A stretch of DNA of 64,000 nt from Kappaphycus alvarezii (Eukaryota; Rhodophyta; Florideophyceae; Gigartinales; Solieriaceae), in NCBI GenBank assembly GCA_002205965.3, contig NADL03000104.1, forward strand, positions 186,001-250,000. Direction: 5' to 3'. Below are positions 19,205-30,819 of the stretch, piece by piece. The notes beneath the pieces are model-generated. The model made no database searches and was not told the DNA's origin. It was given only the letters and a program-made list of their open reading frames with translations. Numbering within the stretch: the stretch's first letter is position 1; each line of letters begins with the position of its first letter. The position numbers and the translations under genes were made by a program.

Positions 19205-19826
19205 AGATGTAAAACGTTCCTTATTGAGAAGCGATTGGAAATCTTCTATACCGCAGCACACGTACAAGGCCCGAAATTGCGGTCGCAGTTAACGTCTTTG
19301 AGCAGACACGTAAGCGAACCACGGCCCATACATTGCACCGCAGTCAAAAGAGTGTTCAGGTACCGTTGTGGGACCAAATCACTCGGCCTCCTCATATCTC
19401 CTAACACGCACATTTTATCAGCCAATGCTGACTCAGATTGGGCAGGAGCGTCTGACCGCAAATCTGTAACCAGAAATGTCCTGCTCTTCGGCGGCACGCC
19501 AATTTCATGGAGAAGTTCGAAACAATCATGTGTAACACTCTCTTCTATAGAAACTAAATACATGCGCCTCTCAACAGTTGCAAAAAATGTACAATGGCTT
19601 AGAAATCTATCTTCGGAACTCGGATAGACACAAAAACACCCTGTAGAAATCTGCAAAGACAACGGTGGATACTTTTCTGGGCTACGGACATATCTAACTT
19701 CGAACGAAACAAGCACAAAGATGTCCGAGTCCACCACGTACGAGAACTTATCGAAAGTGCACAGTCAAGTAAGAACTGAGCATATGCTAGCAGACGCCTA
19801 ACAAAGCCATTTTTTGGTCCTAAATT
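19205..19826 (+). pseudogene. Ty1/copia RNase H fragment
   Basis: The frame contains SANADSDWAGASDRKSVT (first RNase H Asp), FGGTPISWRSSKQ, VTLSSIETKYM (the usual SSTEAEY motif) and, after a stop and a shift, EHMLADA followed by TKP-like codons. This is the C-terminal RNase H of a copia Pol, whose role is to remove template RNA during cDNA synthesis. It differs from both Copia-A and Copia-B, so it is a third copia lineage. Stops and at least one frameshift make it a relic, and no LTR was recognised. Confidence 0.75.
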
Positions 19827-20340
19827 TACGACTTCACGTGACCACGGGAAATGTTTGCACATCGAGTCAGAGCTGGGGCGACGTCAGTGGAATTGCGAGA
19901 GCAGACCATGCACGAAGATTCTCCCGAGAAAAGTGGGATACCAAGACGAACGGCGACAGCAATTTTCCAAGCATAGGATGCCAAATATGGGCCACGGTGT
20001 TGGTCGGGAAGAGCAATGAAGAGGGAACAGAAAGATTTGGTACGCACCGAGAGGAAAAAAGCGGAATCTGCAGTGTCGGCGAGGGGAAACATGCGGTCTA
20101 ATGCGGAAGCGTAGAGTTCGGAGGTAATGGTGGACTGGGGTTTTTCACCTTGAACTGGAGATGTGCAGTGCTAGAGTGCAGTGGGGCTAAGTGAAGAGAA
20201 GAGGGAGAATACTGTTGGATAGAATCTATAGATATTGAGGACGGCGGGATTTCACCCAAGTCAGGGTCATTGAAGGAAGGAAGAAGGGTAGACGGGATTG
20301 AAAATGAATCTGTGAGAGAAGCGGCGTACACAGATACGAC
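19826..20340 (-). pseudogene. LINE-like RT fragment: linker and Cys motif
   Basis: Reading from 20340 leftward, a Pro/Ser-rich part is followed after one frameshift by ITSELYASALDRMF, FFLSVRTKSFCSLFIALPDQ, WKIAVAVRLGIPLFSG, SSCMVCSRNSTDVAPAL and TRCANISRGHVKS, then a stop near 19826. The pattern 'F..A.RLGIP....C..C....D....L..C....H' is the region between the reverse transcriptase core and the C-terminal nuclease of LINE-like elements, just upstream of the part kept at 6365-6988. The core is missing. It abuts the copia RNase H relic. Confidence 0.5.
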
Positions 20341-20454
20341 GAGAGCAGAGCTTCGGAGGAACCCAAGGATTCCCTGGCAGATTAACAGAGAGACCTGGAT
20401 CCACGAATATTTGGTACAGGAGTTTATGTAGCTGCTAAAATGCTTCCCTCAGCT

Positions 20455-20640
20455 TTTAATCAAAGCAGGTATGGGTAAATAGTCCGAAGAAGAGATACTC
20501 AGAACCAAATACCCCAAGAAGTAGGTGTTGCAAGCGACAAAAGTGCTACCGTGGTATAGTTAAACGAACGAAAAGGGTCGAAGATTTTTTTCTGTAAGTA
20601 GGACCGAAATTTCCAAAAACAGGAATGAAAATGGAGTTCT
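20455..20640 (-). repeat. Dispersed repeat R2, inverted copy
   Basis: It matches 525-640 inverted: AAGAAGAGATACTCAGAACC, AAATACCCCAAGAAGTAGG, GTTGCAAGCGACAAAAGTGC and TACCGTGGTATAG are visible. No gene is present. Confidence 0.6.
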
Positions 20641-20819
20641 ACATTGAACTTGGATTCATAGGAAAAAGCGATTTAGGATTAAGTTCTTCAAAGAAAATTG
20701 GTGGGAAGAGATGTTCTAAGAAAACCAGAGGTCAGGGGTGAAGAAGAGTGGAGGTGTGGAGCGGACCGCTTGTCTACTGAAAGGACAAGTTTTCTTACAG
20801 CAATATCGACGAAGTGAAT

Positions 20820-21025
20820 GACGACTGTCACCAAATTGACGACGGAGTTCCAAATGTGGCCGAAGCGGAAGGAATGGGCAGATCAGTGAGCAGCTGTCTA
20901 TTGTAAGGTGATTTGCAGTTGGGTCAAGTGAACCCTTTTACCCTGTAGTATGAAGATTTGATGCAAATTTTAGGACAGATCGAATCTATCTTCCAGCACT
21001 AAAATCACCCAAACCTTCCCCCCTT
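20820..21025. repeat. Repeat shared with 30820-30975, ending in a tail box
   Basis: Shared words include GGCCGAAGCGGA, GTGAGCAGCT/GTGAACAGCT, AAGGTGATTTG and CCTGTAGTATGAAG. In the 30 kb copy this leads into a LINE-like end. Here it leads to a tail box (20978-21023: ATCTATCTTCCAGCACTAAA, then ATCACCCAAACCTTCCC). Confidence 0.55.
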
Positions 21026-21417
21026 TTCCCCCATGACCCATGAAATGCCGCAATACACAACTCGAGTGAGCTCACTAAAGGGCGAAATGATAGGGTAGTT
21101 TACTTTCCCGTCTGACACTCTAGCGAGGGGGATCGAAACGACGGGTTCACTAAACCCCTGTTGCAGAGAACTCGCAGCCTTGAGTAGGTACAAGTGTCTG
21201 AAAATATTTGAGGTAATCGAGCTTGGTATAGAACAGGCTGACCGAACAGCACTCACTCGATCTTTAGAAATCTCAGTTCCCAATCTAAAGTTTTCTAAAT
21301 AATTCCCCTCCCTCACGTACATCCACGAACTTGTGTTCTGCAAGGGGATGAGTAAGCGAGCGCATTGAAACATTACAACTCCATTATAGCCTCACAATGG
21401 CCGTACCTACCATTCTT

Positions 21418-21773
21418 TTAATGCCCAATGTTGATGCCAATGCTACCCGAGTCTCCACCATCGCCACCATCATCACCATCACCGCTCCCGTTAGCATTCC
21501 CTGATCCGATCACGTTCCCGCCCTGACCGCCATCACCGCCATCCCCGCCGTCGCCACCATCCCCAGTCGTCACATCTCCGATCACAACACCTCCTTTTCC
21601 TTTGGGATTGCAGCACGTGAATCAGTAGCTGCATGCGAACACCTTGCAACCGTATGCGTATGATGAGGAGCACAAGTAATCAGCGAGATAGTAATCAGGC
21701 AGGCAGACGCAAGGACAGACCAAGGAGCGCTCTGAGGTTGGCACCGAGGCGGCGACGCTTCCATTAATCGATT
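21418..21773 (-). pseudogene. Cysteine-rich secreted-protein gene, broken copy C
   Basis: The minus strand matches the intact gene at 40758-41156 but lacks the start and signal peptide; similarity begins at the SIDGSV-like codons (21773). It keeps CPCVCLP, then an in-frame TGA at 21622-21624 where the intact copy has Gly (SYGFTCC), and the GDGG repeats to a stop at 21418-21420. The 3' flank (to about 21140) also matches that of the intact gene. Copies C and B lie head to head about 420 bp apart, so one arose by inverted duplication or by insertion in opposite directions. Confidence 0.8.
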
Positions 21774-21927
21774 TACGCCTTCACGTGACTATTTAAAAGT
21801 TAAAATATGGAACCAAGTGGGAGAGCAGCATGCCATTAGCGCCATGTCGAACGTGACCAATGCAAAGAATGGAAATGTTACCATTATCGATATAACTAAC
21901 AGCTCAAGTCAATATTCAGGAGGAGTT

Positions 21928-22008
21928 TTGGACACAGTAATCATGGAGACGAATATTGACTCTCGTTTATTGGACACAGTAATCGTGGAGACGAATATTG
22001 ACTCACTC
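21928..22008 (+). repeat. Two tandem 42-bp units
   Basis: TTGGACACAGTAATC, one variable base, TGGAGACGAATATTGACTC occurs twice with a 42-bp period. It lies in the spacer between the head-to-head copies C and B. Confidence 0.8.
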
Positions 22009-22191
22009 TGTATTGCATTGGTGTCTATTGAATCAACTGTATTGAACAAGTAATAAGTAACAGTCGTAGAAGTCAGTATATAACCTGAACTTTTTGCAAC
22101 CGAAACTTAATGATCGACACATAAACCATATCAGACTGTCTAGTGTTGAGTGAAAGACTCGAAATAATTAAACCATATTATTATTTTTTCT

Positions 22192-22578
22192 ATCAATATC
22201 CTTCTCTCTGCTCGGACTCCTTTTGATCCTCGGATCGATTGATGGAAGCGTCGCCGCTTCGGTGCCAATTTCAGAGCGCTCCTTGGTCTTTCCTTGCGTC
22301 TGCCTGCCCGACTACTATCTCGCTGATTACTTGTGCTCTCCATCATACGCATACGGTTGCAAGGTGTTCGCATGTAGCTATGGATTCACGTGCTGTAATC
22401 CCAAAGGAAAAGGAGGTGTTGTGATCGGAGATGTGACGACTGGGGATGGTGGCGACGGCGGGATGGCGGTGATGGCGGGCAGGGCGGAAACGTGATCGGA
22501 TCCGGGGATGCTAACGGGAACGGTGATGGTGGCGATGGTGGCGACTCGGGTAGCATTAGCATCGACATTGGACATTAG
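22192..22578 (+). pseudogene. Cysteine-rich secreted-protein gene, broken copy B
   Basis: This copy matches 40758-41156 over nearly its full length. The start codon is ATC and two bases are lost just after it. The first Cys of CPCVC is Phe (FPCVC). One base is missing in the Gly-rich run (near 22460), which shifts the frame. The old stop is at 22576-22578. The next ~450 bp to about 23035 also match the flank of the intact gene (41157-41615), including GGATATACGTGAACGAGGGG and TGAGTCAAAGG. The copied unit is therefore at least 0.8 kb. Confidence 0.85.
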
Positions 22579-23035
22579 ACTGATGGTTGGTATGGCCATT
22601 GTGAGGCCAGAGCGGAGTTGCAGAGTTTCAATAAGCTCGCCTAATCTTCCTCTTGCAGAAAATACATTCGTGGATATACGTGAACGAGGGGAATCATTTA
22701 GAAAACTTTAGATTGGGAGACGTTGAGATTTGTAGTGATCGAGTGAGTACTGTTTCCCCCGAGGGCGCCACACGGAGCTCTATTACCTCAAATGTTGCCT
22801 GAAACTTGATCTACTCAAGGCTTGCGATTTCTGTGCAATAATCTTTTTGCTGAAGGCGCCTTGCTTAGGTCACTTGAGTTGTTTATCGCGCCATTTCATG
22901 AGTCAAAGGAGAAAACGGATTTTTGTTTTCTGTATGAATATTCTGGCGGATATCTAGTTAGCTTGTACGGCAGCGGGGTGTAAGCAAGATTTTATGGCAT
23001 CGCATATGGCAATATACTGTATTGCAGGGTAAAGG

Positions 23036-24165
23036 GGAGAACAGCAAGCAAACAAGACGCATTAGGTATTTTGTAACCTCGAGACCCGTTCCAATGCAGG
23101 GCTGGCAATAGTTCTCACGAGCTCGTTGGCTACGGTGAACGTTGCCGGATATTAGGCTCTGAGCGATGAGATGAGGAGAGGAATTAGCCTGCTCTTCCTG
23201 GCAATTCAGATAGAAACCTAGGTACGTCCACTTTTCTCCATGTGGGCTGCGTTAAGGCTGGTGAGTAGGTTGAAGAACACTTGAAATTGGAATGAAAGGG
23301 GGCGGGGGGTTCACGGATGTGAATACTGAGCAAATAACTCAATCTCTATCTCTGCAATGATACTGAACTATAAATATTAACACATCGATATTATAAATTT
23401 GTGAATCATCGAAGAATACTTTTATGTACTTGTACTTGCCCCTATTTTTAATCTTCCCAAGTGTGATTTAAAACTTTAATGATATGCGTAGGTCTAAAAT
23501 AGATAATTCCGAACAAATCAAAAATAAATTACATGAATAAGACTGGGAACAATAATAAAAGAAAACTAATATTTATCCATCGAAGGGAATAGTTTGATGG
23601 CCCGAGGCTTTCTAAATTTTTCGAACAGTCTAGGGATATCTATACTGCAGATCAGAGTAGAGATTCTACAAAGATGATTACAACAGTATAATAATTTTTG
23701 GAGGCCAATTTCATGCTCAATATTAATTGAAGAATAATTCTCAAAGTGTGCTTTAATCCAAATAATAATTTAATAATAATAATAATAAAATTACAGTAAT
23801 TATAGGTGTCGAATTTAAAAACCAACTGGAAGACATAAAAAATGCCTCACGTACAATACAGAATAAAACATAGGCCAGTAAAAATTGATAAAATTATTTT
23901 CGAAGATTCACAACAAACGAAAAATTGTTGACCTCTGCAAAAAAAGTGTTCCGCAATTTTTCATCACTTTATTTGATATAAAAGACCAATTAAGTAGATT
24001 TCCAATATCTGCAATTTTTTTTTGAATTTTCATGTTTGAATCAATTTCAATAGAGAGATTATGCGAAAAGCTGGAAAAATGTAACTAAAATTTGGTTAAA
24101 AGTGACAAAAAATCATTTCAGAGTTGTGATCTTTGGCGTCGGAGGTACTTAGAATTTAACTAAGA
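23036..24165. other. AT-rich stretch, no recognised gene
   Basis: I see no supported frame. It contains a short imperfect AAT microsatellite at 23761-23790 and several A/T runs. Confidence 0.45.
23761..23790 (+). repeat. Imperfect (AAT)n microsatellite
   Basis: AATAATAATTTAATAATAAT followed by AATAATAAAA is a short imperfect trinucleotide repeat in AT-rich DNA. Confidence 0.85.
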
Positions 24166-25960
24166 ATGCAGGAGGCTGGCAGAAATCTGTCTCTCTTCCA
24201 TCACCTGGAGACTAAGCGCAAAACGGATGGCGATGTTGCGAAGCTCCTGTTGAGGAAAGAAACTACAAAGGGAAGCAGCGAAGGAAGCAAGGAAGTGGAA
24301 GAAACCCTGGCCATCGTCCCCAAGGCGCCATAAATGTCAGTGCCGACAGGGGAGAGGAGGATATCGTTTTGGCCGCAGTAATTGCCGCAATGACGATGTT
24401 TCTCGCTCTCTGCGAAGGTCGCGGAAACGCCTTTGGTAACTTCCTGGTTCGCAGGTATATGGCGTCATGGCTTTGAATTCTTCGGAGACACATATTTCAA
24501 TATCCTGTGTGCAAATCTATAAACGTAAAAGAGGCCGTCATTTTACTTCTTTTAGAATCTCTTCCACGTTTGGGAGAGGGAATTCATCTGAAGTCAATTT
24601 TTGGTTTAAAGAAGCGATAGTAAACACAACACCGCGACATCCATTCATTATAGGTCGTATCGCCCGTGCAGCCGGTCTGGAGTTCAAATTTGAGGTTCTG
24701 CTACTGGTGCCAGGCACCCACCTCAGACCCGCTGCCATCTCCCTCTAGCCGCCGGCAGCTCCAGACGGCAGTGCGAAGCGGCCCATCTCCTGCGACGTCA
24801 CCATCGTATCAGCGTTCAAGGCCGATGTACGGTCAAGGGCTACCCGTTAAGTGGGAGGTGCTGCGACAAATGCGCACCGCAACAAGGTCACTGACCTGGA
24901 ACACAAACCGTCCCGTCGTCTCCCTCCCCCTTCCGACATCCACACATAGGCCCCAATTTCGATTTTCAATCGCTGGCTTTCGATTCCCTGGAATCGCCTT
25001 CCCCACTACTATCCGCTTCATAGAGAATCTCCTCTTGCACATCCCTTAAAATTGCATAAATCTGTTGGCGTTTTCAGAACGGGAGCAACCAATGCATTAA
25101 TAATACGATCTGGGCGTCTCTGGCGAACGCTATCGTGTCCCTCCCTGTGCACGAGGCCGACGTGGACCACGCAATTAGCACTTAGCTAGCAACATAGTCA
25201 GTTACTGCACTGAACTCCCGATTTTAGTGCAGTAATTTATTCTTTTCATCCTTTTTGGGAACGATTACGACTGGGAAAGACCATACTGACGAATTTTTTG
25301 CAAAAACTCAGTTTCGTAACATGGTGGTGACCTTTTTTTGTATGATTTCTTTCTACTTTAGTTGTTGACGTCCTGTTATATGATAAAACTGGTCGGTATT
25401 AGTCAGCTCGAATGAGTGCGTGACAGGGACTTAGGCCAATCGTAAGTCTCAAGCGTTCCGTGCGATCACTTCGTTTAAGGTAAGTACTTGAGCATTTTTT
25501 CTCCGCTTTGGGGAGAACAAGGTGCTTTAGTTTGTCATGAAAGGCCTTCGATTTTCCGATTTGCTCATAACAGCTATAGTCCTATCAACCGGTTTTATCT
25601 TTTATTTTTCCTTAGCTACGGTTAAAATATGCTCAATTGTCGCCACAGTTTTTTCTTCTGAACCCTTAGAAATTTAGCACCCTTTGCGCGCCAGGGGACA
25701 ACAGCCATGGCCTTCTTCTGCTATTATGCGGTCCCCTTTAGTATCTCGTGTGCGATTTTCGCGTACGGTTTTGTATTTGTAGATTTGTTCGGGTCGCGTC
25801 GTCTTACTGCCGACTGTACCGTAGCTGGAATCTTTATCAATGCAGGCGAGGCTCATAATTTTCTGCTCGTCCGAGTCTACTAATTCTTTCCTGACCGTGA
25901 CTTCGCATCAATCGCTATCGCAACTGGACGTTAAATCTTATCTATTTGTTAAATTTTCAT
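24166..25960. other. No recognised gene
   Basis: Short frames exist, such as a 55-codon Lys/Glu-rich one at 24166-24333 and longer ones at 24467-24748 and 24666-25049. None has a motif I recognise or a copy elsewhere in the window. 25674-25856 (minus) may belong to the gypsy-like relic that follows on that strand. Confidence 0.35.
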
Positions 25961-25969
25961 TTCTCTAAA

Positions 25970-27722
25970 TGTGTTTCACTGTCATAATTCAATGACAGCC
26001 CCACATATTTACGGTCAATTTGGACTGAGAATATTTGATTACTCAGGTCGATACTAGTTTCCAGTTGCTGCATTGTTAGGCACACCCTGTAATTGTGTCA
26101 AAAGAATGGACCTGCGTTACGAGGTAATCCAAACTCACTTTTATTCCCGCGAAGAATACTTAGACTTTTCGATAATGCCGAGGCAGTAAGATGTGTTAAC
26201 ATCCGCAACAGTTATCTTCCTAGTCGTCGGAAGGATATAGAGGCTTATTTACTCAACCAGATCTCCTTAAATAAGATTTGATACCGCCTAAGAGTCGAAT
26301 AGCGCCTGAGCATCCATTCCCGGTACCCAAACAGGGACTATTCTAAGATGCCTGGCTGAGGCCTTTGCCGAAGTAACGGAGCCCTCTTCCCTTGCTAGTC
26401 TTCCAGACCTCAAGGGCCTTTTTCAAACCTTTCCTCGTATTCTCGAATCCACTTTCAGCAGCTTCCCGAAGGTCATATCGCTTGCAGCAGTAGCGAGCTC
26501 GGATAATACGTCGACATTTTCGACATTTCCTAACAAACCGCTAGTCGTAAACCGCAGCTTCCGCGATTTGCCAAGTTTCTTCGCCTTTGTAGCCGGAGGA
26601 ACTTTGGGCTATTTTATTCATTGTTTTCGTTCTAGTAGCCAGGGATCTGGGATTTATTCTTGAGCTCTAGGCTTTATTTTTTCGATGGTATGTTCCTATC
26701 AGCGACGCATTTGGAAACGCTGACTTTTTCGGATTCCCAAGCGACTGAAAACGTCCCCGCGTTAACTAGGCCTTTCTCTGTCCTGTTTTATCATCTTCAT
26801 CTCAGGTCTAGATTCTTTCATCGCTTCCGGTATTCCACCTTGATGCCAATTCTTGAACCAAAAACTACTGTCATGATGCCTATACCAACCGTATTTTCTG
26901 CAACGTTTGTTTCGGTGGCGATTCTCAGGACACAGGTTGCGTAAGTGTAATAGCTTGTGGCAATTAGAGCATACCTCTCCCGCATTCGGGCTCGTCGTCT
27001 GATTCTTCCCTGATTGTTACTGTGAAGTTCTCGATTTGGGGAGCTATCAAGTCCACGCGGTTGTCGAAGTGGTTCTCCACTTTCTCATCGAGCTTCATTA
27101 CATCGCTTCGAGCAGACTCCAATGCAGCTGCACTGGTGGCAGGCCTGAAGTAATTCTGCTCGGGGTGAAAGATAACTTTCTTCGTACAGCTTTTCCCTTG
27201 CAGGTAACCCTGAAACTGGAAGGTCTCGGAGTACTTGGACATATTCTACAACCGTATTCTTCAGATCTCTGAGCTTGCGAGGTACTCTAATAAGAAGGAA
27301 CCCCGCCAGGCGTTTCTGGTTGTCGCTGCTTTGTAGAGCATCCCATACCTCTCTTAGTCTTTGGAAACTATTTTCTCGTATAGACGTTACACCCTAACTA
27401 ATGAGCCCAACAAATCCTGGAAATCTAAATGGGCTTCGATAGCCATATGTATAACCTCATCGGGCTCTACTGCCCTCCCGTATTCCCTGAAAATCCAGGC
27501 ACAAACTTTGTTAAAATCACAGTCATTTTCGTTTAAGGACCATCCGGTCATAAACTTTCCTTTGTACGTTGCCCTGACGTAGTCAGAAGAATAGACAGAA
27601 ACACTTGCAGCCTCCTTCACTTCGTTCTCATATCTCATAAAAACAATGAAATGCGTGTAGAGGGGCTCTTCCACGTTTTCACCCGTGCTACCCTTGAATT
27701 GCAAGTACGCGTTGGTGGGCAT
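25970..27722 (-). pseudogene. Gypsy-like gag and protease relic (second gypsy lineage)
   Basis: From 27722 leftward the minus strand gives a capsid-like segment (AYLQFKGSTGENVEEP, THFIVFMRYENEV, GKFMTGWSLNEND, VCAWIFREYG). After stops it continues with YFRPATSAAALESARSDV and an acidic part. A CCHC zinc knuckle follows at 26930-26971, CSNCHKLLHLRNLC, which fits C-x2-C-x4-H-x4-C exactly. Further on, at about 25970-26070, IDRKYVGLSLNYDSE resembles the aspartic protease start of gypsy elements, where DSG-type residues are expected. Gag packages the RNA and the protease cuts the polyprotein. The frames are broken and no RT or LTR was found, so it is a remnant. It is unlike the element at 31129-37347, whose knuckle is of another type. 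Confidence 0.55.
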
Positions 27723-27999
27723 GCGAATGATAATCTAGTGACTGAAAAAGCCCCCTGCCTTACAAACAAAACGCCAAGTATCGTGTTTCTGGTGCAACAA
27801 CCCTCGACAGAAGTACCAAATGACAGTTCAAAAAGGGCGCTAACAGAAATGGGAACCACTAACTACCCGCAATGAGAGTCGCTTCGAGCGACTAAAGTGG
27901 CACACTAGACTTTGAAGGGCGATAAAGAGTAGTGGGAGTGAAGCTGAGTGACTAATGAAGTAGAAAACGCTAAAGGAACAGACTTTACCGCCTACGATC

Positions 28000-29320
28000 T
28001 TAGTATAGTGTAAGAAAAACTCTTCTTGGGTCTGAAGTTAACTTCTCAACTTTGTGACTACTTGAGGATGGACTTAAAATTTCTGCCAACTTTCTTTCCG
28101 TGTCATGGGGGAAGCATTTTATTTAGCTTCTGTACGCATTTTTTTGACACTAAAAATCTAGATATAATTTCTAGAACCGCTAAAAAGGTAAGAAAAGACT
28201 TTGTATGGACTCAAAGAGTTTTAAAAAAGATACTCGAAAGAAACCAAATGACTTTAGTCCTCAAAATAGTCATCCTCTAAATCAGAACCTAGCACATACC
28301 TTAAGACATCTAAAGTAACCATGTACTCCCTGCATACAATGTGGTGGTTAAAGAATGTCTGCCCCTTCCTGCAGAGAGAAAAGCTCACCTGAATCCACTA
28401 CAACCAGGTCCATGACCAAGACCACCTGGTCCAACCGATTCATTCCTTCTCCTACCATATGGCCTGTTTCGAGGTTCCCTTCTTCATCTGCGGACTCCTC
28501 ATCTTCCTCTCCCTCCTCCCAGGCCTCTTTTTTTTTCTCACTCTCCGGACTCGTCCTCGCCTTCGCTTGTTCAATCCCGTAGACAGGCTCGGCGTACCCC
28601 ACTCCTGAAGCACTCCACTGCCTTGCCATCCTCCCCGGACTAACCTTACCGATTCTTTTGCTTCGATCTTAACCAGGGACGAGCAATGAGCTCCGTAAAA
28701 CATTTCCTGGTTTGATAATGTAGGTATTCCTCGACGTCGGTTGGGCCAGAAGGGAATAAAAGCGAGGCGATGGTGGGGCGAGGATGTCGGTTTTTTGCAA
28801 TGGGGCGGAAAGGAGGTAGTCGATGTATGATGGCTGCCAAAGGGGGTGATGAATTGCCAAGTCTTTGTTGTTTTTGTAGGGACATGCATAAATTTTTGAG
28901 CGGTGCAGGCCCTGTTTAAATGGCTCCGAAAAGTTCAGATTCACAGGCCCGCTGAATCAAAAGAAGTAGGCAAAAGTGTTCCTACAGTGGTAATTAGTAA
29001 AAGCGACACCAAAAAGTGTGATTTATGCCAAAACAATGTGTAAAAATATTGATAAATTAAAAAGATATAAAGGGGCAAAGAAGATCAAATGGACGGAGAA
29101 AACCAAAAAAGTACCATCAGAGGAGAGAAACGGAAAAGGGAGAATTTGTGCTTGTAAAAATACTAACTCCAATTTCTCGTTTAATAAAGGCCACGAGTTG
29201 GACATCGTAAGCGCCTACACATTCAAGCTTTAGGGTTTCATGACGGGATTTATTTCCTGGATGTTACCTTCGTTAACAACCTTGTCCGGTCGTATTCCCA
29301 AATCAGGAACTTCAACCCCA
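28000..29320. other. No recognised gene
   Basis: Minus-strand frames at 28348-28629 (very acidic, with EEGEEDEESADEEG) and 28452-28889 overlap each other and show no known domain. The segment GMNRLDQVV...GELFS of the acidic one loosely resembles GMESMDQVV...GDIFS at the window start, too short to rely on. A 71-codon Lys-rich plus-strand frame at 29018-29233 is also unrecognised. Confidence 0.3.
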
Positions 29321-29325
29321 AAACT

Positions 29326-29590
29326 AGGGGGAAATTTGTGGTATTTTTAGTCCATGAAAAATATGGTAAGCTGTTCCCTGAGGGATGTCATGATGTGGGT
29401 AAAGGCTTACAATGTTAAGGATTGGCTGGAAGCCGTCAAAACGCTAGAAAACTGGCTGGAGGCCGGCCAACAGGCACGCCGCATTGGACATCGCTGCCGC
29501 TGCGGCATGACGCTGTGTTAAGACTTGTTTGACCTTTGCGTAGGTCTCTCTTTCCCTCGTAGCGACGTTGCGTGCGACGTCCCAAACTTC
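29326..29590 (-). pseudogene. LINE-like C-terminal fragment (copy 5) with 3' UTR and tail
   Basis: The minus strand reads DVARNVATRERETYAKVKQ, LTQRHAAAAAMSNAACLLAG, LQPVF, stop at 29444-29446, then a UTR matching 4484-4602 and a tail box at 29326-29367. It is the same subtype as copy 2. It is cut at 29590, where a second fragment starts on the other strand. Confidence 0.55.
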
Positions 29591-29861
29591 CCTGAACACG
29601 GCCCGATCTGCAAAACTTACAAGGTACGAAGGGCTACTCTCCGTTGAAAGAAGGGGGAGGCTTGTCCCCATCCCCATATCTGTTCTTGGAGGGTGGAATT
29701 CGGAGGCATTCGCGTCGGTTGCGGAATTGCCAGCAAATATGGCCACCGGGGCAATGGAGAGCTTATCGAGGGCAAAAATGATCCTCATGTATAGACACGC
29801 AGCTCACGTTGTAGTGTCTACTGAGGAATGCCTCCTCGCCTACCTTAACCAGGCGATGTAG
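29583..29861 (+). pseudogene. LINE-like C-terminal fragment (copy 6)
   Basis: The plus-strand frame reads SLNTARSAKLTRYEGLL, RRGRLVPIPISVLGGW, AELPANMATGAMESLSRAK, MYRHAAHVVVSTEECLLAYL and NQAM, with a stop at 29859-29861. It is open throughout and reaches further upstream than copy 1, including the 'A..AK..RY' part expected for the nuclease-like domain. The C-terminal motif is more diverged (HAAHVVVSTEECLLA). It lies head to head with copy 5. Confidence 0.5.
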
Positions 29862-30023
29862 TCATAGGGTCACGGATACGAAGACCCGTTTCAGGTTCCT
29901 CATTTCCTTCTCTCCAAACTCCGTTGAGATTCATCCCGCTAGAAGTGTCAGACGATGGAATATACTACCCCCCATTTTCCCATATTGGGGGTGAATGGGG
30001 CTTCTTTACTGAACGACATGCGA

Positions 30024-30147
30024 AGGAGAAAGGTTTGGGTGTTTTACTCTTGGAAGATAAATCCTATCTATCCCATGGTTTTTCAGACAAACACAATCGA
30101 CTCAAAAAGGGTATACCGACACAGTAGTGCGGAAGGAACTACGCTCC
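30024..30147 (-). repeat. LINE-like 3' UTR and tail of copy 7
   Basis: On the minus strand this runs from the stop of copy 7 to a tail box (30024-30072: AAAGGTTTGGGTGTTTTACT, CTTGGAAGAT). The UTR resembles 5279-5424 and 50906-50985 (GACTCAAAA.GG.ATAC.. and GACACAGTA.TG.GGAAGGAA). Immediately left of it, 29925-30020 matches R1 (CCGCTAGAAGTGTCAGACGA). Confidence 0.55.
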
Positions 30148-30526
30148 CTAAAAATCTACCTTCAGGCCAGCCATCAAGCACGCGGCATTGGACAGCTGCT
30201 GCGGCGTGCCTTTGCATCAAACCCCCCCGAACCTTTCCGTATGTCTCCAATGCCCTCACGGCCACGTTCCTTGCTACGTCATTTAGCACTGCAAATGCAT
30301 CCGGGTGCCACCGTCCAAGAGTGGAGGTCGGGAAAGGTACGAGTCTACCTCTAGTGGAGGTCGCGATAAAAGATTGATATCTTCTCTGCTTTGCATTTCG
30401 CGCCGCGTTCAGAGAGAGCATCGGGTTGAAGGCCCTCAATCTCCTGTTGGAGGGAGCGAGGGGATTCACGAATTTTACAGTAACACATGCGAAGTTTGCG
30501 GGCCTTGTCAATTTTCATTCAAACCT
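30148..30526 (-). pseudogene. LINE-like nuclease-domain fragment (copy 7), longest of its subtype
   Basis: The minus strand reads RPANFACVTVKFVNPLAPSN, SLNAARNAKQRRYQSFIA, GRLVPFPTSTLGRWHPDAF, DVARNVAVRALETYGKV and MQRHAAAAV, then a one-base shift and SNAACLMAGLKVDF with the stop at 30148-30150. 'VKFVNPL', the 'A..AK..RY' segment and the 'PFPTSTLG' strand give the order expected of a PD-(D/E)XK-like fold, but an acidic residue is not obvious at the first catalytic position. The upstream edge matches 6345-6420 at the DNA level. Confidence 0.55.
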
Positions 30527-30819
30527 CAAAATTACATGTAAATGTCACCACTAAGTCGAAGAAAAGAATTTTCTCACTCGGTACATACTTAAGAGATAAA
30601 GTTTGTGACGTGGTCTCAGCAATTGTTAAATACGGTGATGGCTAGCACAATAGCTGAAAAATCCTCTTTACAGTTAAGTGATGCGATGAAATTTGTTGAG
30701 TTTTATCACTTTCCCGCACTGAACCCTCCCTCATAACTCTTAGCCCCTCGCCGACTATGGCCGCATTTGTTTGGGCTTCTGCGAACCAAAACTTAGCGAG
30801 ATCACCATCTTACCATATT

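Noticed and set aside
21005-21373. A 122-codon minus-strand frame after copy C, with a similar frame at 41201-41443
   Set aside because: The similarity follows from the duplicated 3' flank; copy B has stops there and no domain is recognisable.
22378-22599. Pro/Ser/Thr-rich antisense frames over the Gly-Asp repeats
   Set aside because: They are reverse-strand readings of GGTGGCGAT-type repeats.
28348-28889. Acidic and basic minus-strand frames as a host gene
   Set aside because: They overlap in different frames, lack domains, and only loosely resemble the ORF at the window start.
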